Origin: Colias croceus
Taxonomy: Eukaryota; Arthropoda; Insecta; Lepidoptera; Pieridae
NCBI RefSeq assembly: GCF_905220415.1
Contig: NC_059562.1
Location: 2,619,501-2,683,500, forward strand
DNA length: 64,000 nt
Direction of reading: 5' to 3'
A model generated the notes under the pieces. The model had not been told where the DNA came from. It saw nothing but the letters and a program-made list of their open reading frames with translations, and did no database searches. Positions 57,211-64,000 of this stretch are shown here, in pieces. Made by a program: the position numbers and the translations under genes. Numbering within the stretch: position 1 is the first letter of the stretch; every line of letters starts with the position of its first letter.

Positions 57211-57413
57211 TATATGGGATATTCGTATCTCATACTAAATGTATGGGAGGGTTTCAAGTTAATTTTTTAGATATTTCTCGTTTTATTTTTAAAAATTTAT
57301 TATGGCCATTTTACTCATTAGGTTAAATACTTTCGATATCAGTTTAAAGTTTTTTGATATCTGTAATAGTTACGGAATAATCGCCTGTGCACACTTAACG
57401 ATTACATCCTGTA

Positions 57414-58192
57414 TAAGATCCGGTTTATACAAAACAATTATTCATTAAAACTGTATCCTACATAGCCTTAACTAGTACTGAAATAGCTATGTTTGATCCG
57501 TAGCAGGCGCGTACGCAGATTGCTTACGTATCGATCGATTGATTTACACATAGATCCCTTTTTTAACTATGAAAACTGTCAAACGAAAATACACCGTAAA
57601 TCTGAAGCATAAAGTCTAAAATTAAACAAATATTTACTTCAAGATTTTTCCCAACAGCTGATACAGTACAAGGCAATGAGAACTTTATGTCTATAGAAAT
57701 AGAGACTTATATAGCTTTGGGGTTTCGAATTCGTCTTTGATATTGGATTTACAGCCCTATTTTTATGGCGATAAAGTTAATTTGAAATATGTGCGATGTT
57801 AACTTTAATAGCATGTATCGTGATTTAGATTTCTCGATGGCCATATGCTCGGATAGGTTTTAAATAGTTCATAGTTGGTAGGTATCGTAAAGAAGTCCCC
57901 TATAAGTGCTGTAAGTCATGTTGTACAAGTAATGAATCTTACTTGCAATTCAATTTCAAAACTGTATATAAACCAGCCAAGACGGATACGTGAATATTAA
58001 GATATTTAAATAGCTTTAAGCGATATAAATAACATTATTATAAAAAAGTATTTTTTCTATGCGACAAAATATACAAGTGATAGTATGAAATCGCCTTGCC
58101 TTCAAAGTATTTACCTTCTTTACCTACATGCTTTCTTCTAAAAAGAAAGATGATCCTGCAAAATATCATCTACTAGGTACATATTATCTATA
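57414..58192. other. No recognisable gene or repeat
   Basis: AT-rich, no coding signal. Confidence 0.5.
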
Positions 58193-58412
58193 TCTATACT
58201 AATATTATAAAGAGGAAAGGTTTGTAATTATGTATGTATGAATGGTTTTCACGCATAAACTACTGGACCAATTTCAAAAATTCTTTCACCATCAGAAAGC
58301 TACATCTTCACTGAGCAACATAGGCTAGGTTTTATACAGGAAATCCCACGGGAACGGGAATCATGCGGGTTTTTCTTTGAAAACGCGGGCGAAGCCGCAG
58401 GCGGAAATCTAG
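58193..58412 (+). repeat. CTAG-type element, family B, full length
   Basis: A|TCTATACTAATATTATAAAG, AGGAAAGGTTTGTAATTATG, AACTACTGGACCAATTTCAA, GGAAATCCCACGGGAACGGG, GAAAACGCGGGCGAAGCCGC, end GGCGGAAATCTAG|T. Confidence 0.85.
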
Positions 58413-61359
58413 TACTGTCAATAAATTCATAATCCTTTGTCTAGATATAAATTAAAAAAGCAAAACGTCAGCAATCTTGACAGGCGCATAATCATTCGTG
58501 CGCGTAAAAACCTAAACATAAATCAAAATAAATAAAAACAACGTGACCGTTCCTGCGTTAGTTTCTTGTGCGAAAACCCTTAGAAAAATACACATTTATT
58601 CAAAATAAACCTTAACATATAACATATAAGCTACTCTTTTCCTTGTATATAGATAATTGTTCTAGCTAGGTTGGGAACTCACGACTTAATTCTAGTCTCT
58701 GCCGTATCTATTTTATTTTTGTTCTAGACTTTTGACCTCACGATGCCTTTAAAGTCTTTAATAATTTATTACAACCTTTCGCTAATGAAATAATGCGGTT
58801 CTGCGGCTTTTCTACATAAGGTATTTTAAAAACATAAACCGTAATATATGTTTCAATTACAAAACTTATATTCGTATAGTTTACATAAAACATTTCTAAG
58901 AAATATTGAAGTTAGAAGAACATATTTTATCATAGGTAGTAAGAAATGAAACTTTCAATTGGTATATTCCTACGTTAGATTTTAAGCATTTTTTTTTATT
59001 TTATTGTACTTAAGTTGTGCTGCATCTAAAGTATTTTTTTAATATGTAAAACAAACAAACAAATATATGTACTCGCTCTTTCAATCAGCTGTCTTAAAAG
59101 TTAAAATGCCAAAAAGTTTGCAAGGACGAAAACTTTTTGAGAGAAAAGTTTCTGTGCTAAATCAATATTATTTTATGAAAATATCGTCTTTTAACACTCT
59201 TGAATGTTACATTACATAAGTTTTTATAAATAAAAACATTATTTTATTGTTATTAATGACGGAGCAAATCCAAATAAACATAGGGGCAGCGGTTAAAATG
59301 GATTGTGAAGGTAATTAAAATTTACTTTTATAAACGCCAATCAGATAAAAATATTCACTATATATTTTTGTATTTGAAACATATACAAATATTTAAACTG
59401 ATTTAAACTAACTCTATATTTTCAATATTCAAACAAATATAACTGAATCCATAGGTTACAGATACCTACTATAATTAGAGGGAGTAATTAACACCGCTAT
59501 TAGGCATAAAAAGTAAACAAATTGCTTGTACATTAAAATGAACGGTATTGTTTTCCCCTCTTAAAACGGATTCTATAAACGGTCAAATTAATAGAGCATG
59601 TTTTTCATCGAATAGGGCTACCAGTTCTTGTTAATTTTTGGAACAATAATAATTAAAGATTTAAAAATTATAACAAAGCAGCTGCCATTTTCTTTCGATG
59701 GCATTTTTATATTGACTTTTATTGATACTCTCGTCGATAAGCAATTAACAATATTTCGCTTGTGATCTACTGCACAAAATGATAAAAACGGAAGATATTT
59801 TGACGCACCTTAGTCAAGAAATAAGTATAAGAAGTGAAAAACACTAATATGAAAAATAAAGTGATAGAGCACATTAACCAATTATTAAACAAGTATATAA
59901 TACTAGTGATTTAATAAAAAAATACTTAAAAATAATAATAAATACGACGATAAAATATTAAATTCCTAGTCTAGTTAAAGCTATAAAATGATTAACGAAA
60001 ACGAAATGCGCCGTGAAACTTCCAAGAATCATAATAAATTAACATAAGATGCGAAGGATAATCGGATCGCTTTAAAACAATTTTATCTGCGGAATAAATT
60101 ATTGTTGTCGACGTAAATTTGAGAAATTCCGTTACGCCAACGTTTTTGAATATAATTTTAGTGGTTTAATAACACAATACATTTATTTAAACTGCAATGA
60201 TAATTGTTTCTACATTAAATGGGATGATGATATACGTATACGCTGTTTAATAAAAATGCTACATTTTTTAATACCATTTTGAAGATTTGATTGAGCTACA
60301 CTGAAGATTTAAAAGAGCTTAACTTATAAAATGTGGTTGTATATGTATAAGCTTTTGTTGTTATACGCCATTTGTATATTCTAAAATAATATATGTAATT
60401 TCCACTTATTCCACTTGTATTATTAGTAAGATCCTTTATTTCATAGTTACATTGATGATGGTGATGATGATGAAGAATAAATAATATTCTTAATTTTTTC
60501 CAGTCAAATATAAATAAGCTTACATACTTTGTTAATAGATGTAAATCCCATCATATTCGACAAAGAATATTTCATACAATTCCAGGTCATCCAGAATCAA
60601 ACATAAATCTTGAAACCAAATCGTGGCTACTCTACGCAAAGTAACAATAGGTCGCGGCGGTCATTCACCCGGTCACGGGGTTACGGCTTACAGTGATACC
60701 ATTGTTTATGGATCCTACACCATTAGCACACTTCCTTTAGATATATGCCATCGATTGTCCCTGTTTTAGGTTCCAATTTGCACTTAATAAGTAACCATGG
60801 CATTTATTCTGTAGTCTTGCCTGTATGGTGCTGACGACGACGATATGTAAAACGGTCTATAAATTTGTACTACTATATACTTATATAATAATATAATGTG
60901 TTTGCTGCAGAATTTATTAATAACATTATTCTTATTCACATACATACATCAAACAAATATTTTAAACTGAATTTACATTAAACATTGTTTCATCAGTAAA
61001 AAGCTGCATTTTTTCCTGAAATCTTAGGCTACATTTTAGTCGTAAGAATTTATATCAATCCTTACTATAAGGAGTATCGTATAAAACCTACGATGAATAG
61101 TATGTAAACTTGACTATTGCTGAAGTAACAAAAAAAATTAAGAAGGTTATTTGGATAGACTTACCTTATTGGAATGTTTTCGTACCTATTTGTATATAAT
61201 ATATTTTAATAGTTCGATACATTGTACAGTGGTTAAAAGAATACATCATAATGCCTCATTCAGAGTGAATGTTGACCAACTTTTACGGAAAAGTTGTAAG
61301 TAGTATAGAAACTTTTGTAATGGGTACATACAATTCGCGAAACAATTTCATATTATATA
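58413..61359. other. No gene; GC-richer block at 60600-60850
   Basis: Nearly 3 kb of AT-rich DNA. The block around 60640-60700 (AATAGGTCGCGGCGGTCATT, CACCCGGTCACGGGGTTACG) and up to GCTGACGACGACGATATG near 60831 is less AT-rich, without an open frame or known repeat terminus. Confidence 0.45.
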
Positions 61360-61462
61360 CTAGCGTACCGTCCGCTGTCGCCCAATTTGTCTAAAACATA
61401 ATAAATTACTATATACCTACTTAAACCTTCGTCAAGGACCAGTCTATCTGTTCAAAAAATAA
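61360..61462 (-). repeat. CTAG-type element, family C, fragment
   Basis: CTAGCGTACCGTCCGCTGTC, GTCTAAAACATAATAAATTA, TTAAACCTTCGTCAAGGACC. Confidence 0.65.
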
Positions 61463-62512
61463 ATATAAATATTTCATAAATAATAGATAATCTAGATTTT
61501 AGTCAATCCATTGAGATTGCAAATATCCAATTTACTATTTCTGAAATAGTGAATATTTTTCATGCAATTTCACAATTTCAAAGCACTCAGCAAAGTTTAT
61601 AAGCAAATCGTTAGTCGCAAGGATTAAAAGATTCGAGGTTTTCGTTTGACAGCGGGGAAATTGGAGCAGATATTCGATTTAATATCTTACTTGCTAACTA
61701 AAATTTATATTCGTTTGAAAAAGCTCGCTTTAAAAGCTTGAAATAAAATTGTGATTGTTAATTAATAATTCATTTACGCTATTCTCGATTGTGTGATTTA
61801 AGAAGTGATTCTTCTCACAATCATTATAGTATTTTTTTAAAAGTGTTGCACGGAAAATAACTGTAGATACCTATATCTAATGCGTTTACCGCGAACCATA
61901 ATATTTCCGTAGGTATCATATCGGGAACAGCTATTTATATCCACTTACTTTCCGATAGCATCGCAGCCGATCGTCGGCCGATTTTCATCATAACTTTATA
62001 TTTAAAACTCGTCAGCTGCCAAACCTTTTGTTAATTTTGGCGCGCTTTACGATCGACTATAAAATCCGCCATTTTGACGCGTCGCAAGATGGCCGCGGCA
62101 AAGGGCGCGAAATAGCATTTTGTATTTTTATCGACGGTTCGTAAAATACCTTTAAAAGTAAGTGTCAACTCGTAACGAAATAGCTCGAAGGTTCGGTGAA
62201 TAAAAGATACATAAAGGTTATAAAAATCTATTCTCAAGTACCGTGCCCATACGTCCTTTTTTAATATAAAAATCTCTTTAAATGTTCCGGTATTTCATTT
62301 CGGTGGCACTGAGAATATGCAAGGCGAAATTAAATCGAACTCTTTTCAGAAAAACATATAATATTTAAATCTCTCAGAATTAACTCTACAATTTTACGTT
62401 TTACCTTTAAAAATTATTGTCTAAATATTTTCCAAATAAATTGCTATTAATTTATAATTAAATTATGAATATGTTTAAATTTTACCTACAGACTACAGTT
62501 ACCATAATAAAA
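61463..62512. other. No gene recognised
   Basis: AT-rich except 61955-62115, which is CpG-rich and carries the motif pair at 62066-62098. A 68-codon minus-strand frame (62031-62237) has no motif. Confidence 0.45.
62066..62098. promoter_or_regulatory. Inverted YY1/Pho-like pair in a CpG-rich patch
   Basis: CCGCCATTTTGACGCGTCGC followed by AAGATGGCCGCGG: a GCCAT core and, 16 bases on, AAGATGGC, the YY1/Pho consensus, in opposite orientations. GCAAGATGGC is shared with 25475-25484. It may be a regulatory element or a promoter patch; motif evidence only. Confidence 0.3.
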
Positions 62513-62763
62513 AAATGTGTGCGTGTACTAGTGTACACACGTAAGAAGTTAAATTTTTTATGACCTTATTTTACTATGTATAAGTATGAAAAAATAATTT
62601 ACTATGTATAAGTATGCAACTTTACAGAAATACGTCGAATCACGCGTGGTAGCCGGTAGGGATAAGAAAAAAATGGCGCGTAACTGAAAAATGTCACGCG
62701 TAACCAATAAATGTTATACTAAATTTTTTTCCAATCCCGATAAAGAAGTTTCACTTCAAAAAT
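62513..62763. mobile_element. MITE with AAGTGAAACTTC termini, subfamily 1 (copy 2)
   Basis: Shares ATGTGTGCGTGTACTAGTGT, ATACGTCGAATCACGCGTGG and GATAAAGAAGTTTCACTTCA with 14351-14573. The left GAAGTGAAACTTC has decayed to GAAGTTAAATTTT. It carries a 24-base internal duplication (TTTACTATGTATAAGTATG twice, 62569 and 62596). Confidence 0.8.
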
Positions 62764-63281
62764 GTGTACTCTGATTAATCATATCTATAGCCTGTCCAGA
62801 AAACCCAGCCAACCATCTTTAAATTTAACCTCCCGGAAAACGTTCATAAATAAACATCTGTAACTTTAATGTATATTTTATTACCATTACATATTTAACC
62901 TCATCGCTGAGATGATTTCTACTGTAATTTTATGTACTGGACATTAAATGTTACATCTCAGACGTAATGACTATGGAGATAATAGACTAGATAATAGACT
63001 AAATAATTTATTGTCTGGAATGTAAAGAAGAGAAAAAAAATCAAAATTAAAAAAAAACATATGTAAGTTTGGCTCTATGTTTTTAAAGTAAAAATAATCT
63101 ATATAGATCTTTATAGATATTAAAAATTCAGTTGAACAAATTTTAACTGTTGTTTCGAGTTGCGTTGTATTTCAAAATAGATTTTTAATAAAATTAATTA
63201 TATTAATTGCTTTTTCCTGTTAATGGGTTTACAAATGTATGACAATACTTTATTTTTAAAATTACCTATTTTAATCCGTAA
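62764..63281. other. No recognisable gene or repeat
   Basis: AT-rich, no coding signal. Confidence 0.5.
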
Positions 63282-63390
63282 TCCCTTCTTAATATTATAA
63301 ATGCGAAAGTAACTCTGTCTGTCTGTCTGTTACGCTTTCCCGCTCTAAACCTCTCAACCGATTTTGATGAAATTTGGCACAGACAATCTT
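63282..63390 (+). repeat. CTAG-type element, family B, 5' fragment
   Basis: TTAATATTATAAATGCGAAA, GTAACTCTGTCTGTCTGTCT, CTCAACCGATTTTGATGAAA, TTTGGCACAGACAATC. Nearly the same start as 42550; the GC-rich end is absent. Confidence 0.7.
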
Positions 63391-63782
63391 TAATCACACA
63401 CATTCAATTCTTTCTACCTTTTAAGCCCATACGAATATGCTTTAAAAATGCAAAAGCGTACCACACTGACCTAAAAGATAGTCAGTACTATAAATATTAA
63501 ATATTATTTTATCGAACATCGCTTTCAATAACCGAACGGACAAAAATGTCAGTTGTCACTATTTATTCATACAGCCTTTTGATATTTAATCTGTGCCTTT
63601 GTTTCTGGTTCGAAATTTCATGGAAAATTACATTTTACATTCATTTTCATTTGATTCTAAACCAAGTGTGAAAAAAGATATAACTATGATATATTATGTA
63701 TTTCATATTTACCTGCCTACTTTAAGATTTAGGATTTTGATAATGCAATACAAATCTCAGAAATAACTATCCAAACTTAATT
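63391..63782. other. No recognisable gene or repeat
   Basis: AT-rich, no coding signal. Confidence 0.5.
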
Positions 63783-64000
63783 TTTAACCGAGGAGGAGGT
63801 TATCAATTCGGCCGGTATGTTTTTTTTTATGTATGTACACCGATTACTCCGAGGTTTCTGAACCGATTTTCGTGATTCTTTGGTCCCATAAAAATTTTAT
63901 TCGGATAGGCCCAGTAGTTTTTATTTTATAAGCATTTTTGTCTGTATTTGTAAATGTTGCAAGTGCAAGTTTGAAGTCGGTTGTTTTTAACGCAATTATT
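63783..64000. mobile_element. Family E element, copy 3, inverted, at the window edge
   Basis: TTTTTAACCGAGGAGGAGGT, CGATTACTCCGAGGTTTCTG, AGGCCCAGTAGTTTTTATTT, TTGCAAGTGCAAGTTTGAAG, then TCGGTTGTTTTTAACGCAAT. It is the reverse complement of the short form at 7553-7806, with two small losses (TTTTTTTGAAGT at one end; part of the GTTCGATGCGGGATGG block). Confidence 0.8.

Larger units (their letters stand above)
55982..57413. mobile_element. Long-TIR element hosting a mariner insertion
   Basis: Arms of about 180 bp (55982-56165 and 57235-57413) are inverted copies: TACAGGGTGTACGATTATTC / complement of TACAGGATGTAATCG; AAAAAACTTTAAACTGATAT; GAGTAAAATGGCCATAATAA. The right arm has about 20 extra bases near its end. 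TA lies directly outside both ends (55980-55981, 57414-57415), so the target is that of a Tc1/mariner-type element. Minus the mariner, about 540 bp remain with no coding capacity. Confidence 0.8.

Overview
This is 64 kb of AT-rich eukaryotic DNA that looks like a moth or butterfly (Lepidoptera) genome. The basis is the repeat content: dozens of short elements ending in a GC-rich block plus CTAGT, MITEs with GAAGTGAAACTTC or GGGCCGATTTTTC termini, a rtjk/CR1-like non-LTR retrotransposon, a mariner, and pogo/Tigger-like DNA transposons. I recognise no host protein-coding exon, tRNA, rRNA or CRISPR array. The only long open reading frame is the reverse transcriptase of a 5'-truncated LINE (12331-14121, 596 codons). 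The window is best read as a large intron or a gene-poor intergenic interval colonised by transposons.

Left third (1-22 kb): a 0.9 kb long-inverted-repeat element (462-1364); two ~185 bp MITEs of one family (1947, 9937); a 730 bp element carrying a 122-bp-arm palindrome (2976-3707) and a shorter relative (7553); a foldback element (6100-6510); a 1.33 kb pogo-like element flanked by TA (10932-12259), which keeps only the start of its transposase (helix-turn-helix) and a C-terminal PHD-like zinc finger and shows a clear 5'-UTR intron; immediately beside it the LINE; a perfect 62-bp-arm hairpin (16837-16999); and a retroposed insertion with a 14-bp target duplication (21096-21314).

Middle (22-45 kb): a CpG-dense block with a CRE-like site, initiator matches and a strong splice donor on the minus strand (22323-22560) is the best candidate for a host promoter and first exon. 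Further right lie a 131-bp tandem repeat (26491-27001), a second TA-flanked pogo/Tigger relic with a broken transposase (27923-29421), a tail-to-tail pair of CTGT-containing elements (33800-34760), a LINE 3' fragment (43405-43640) and another hairpin (44057-44273).

Right (45-64 kb): more short CTAG-ending elements, a foldback element (51266-52037), a nested insertion cluster (53346-54269), and a broken mariner (56316-57210) inside a long-inverted-repeat element (55982-57413). At the window end is a third copy of the 7553 family.

Most of the sequence between these entries is AT-rich and gives no recognisable signal; those stretches are listed. Element names are family-level calls from termini and motifs; no database search was possible.
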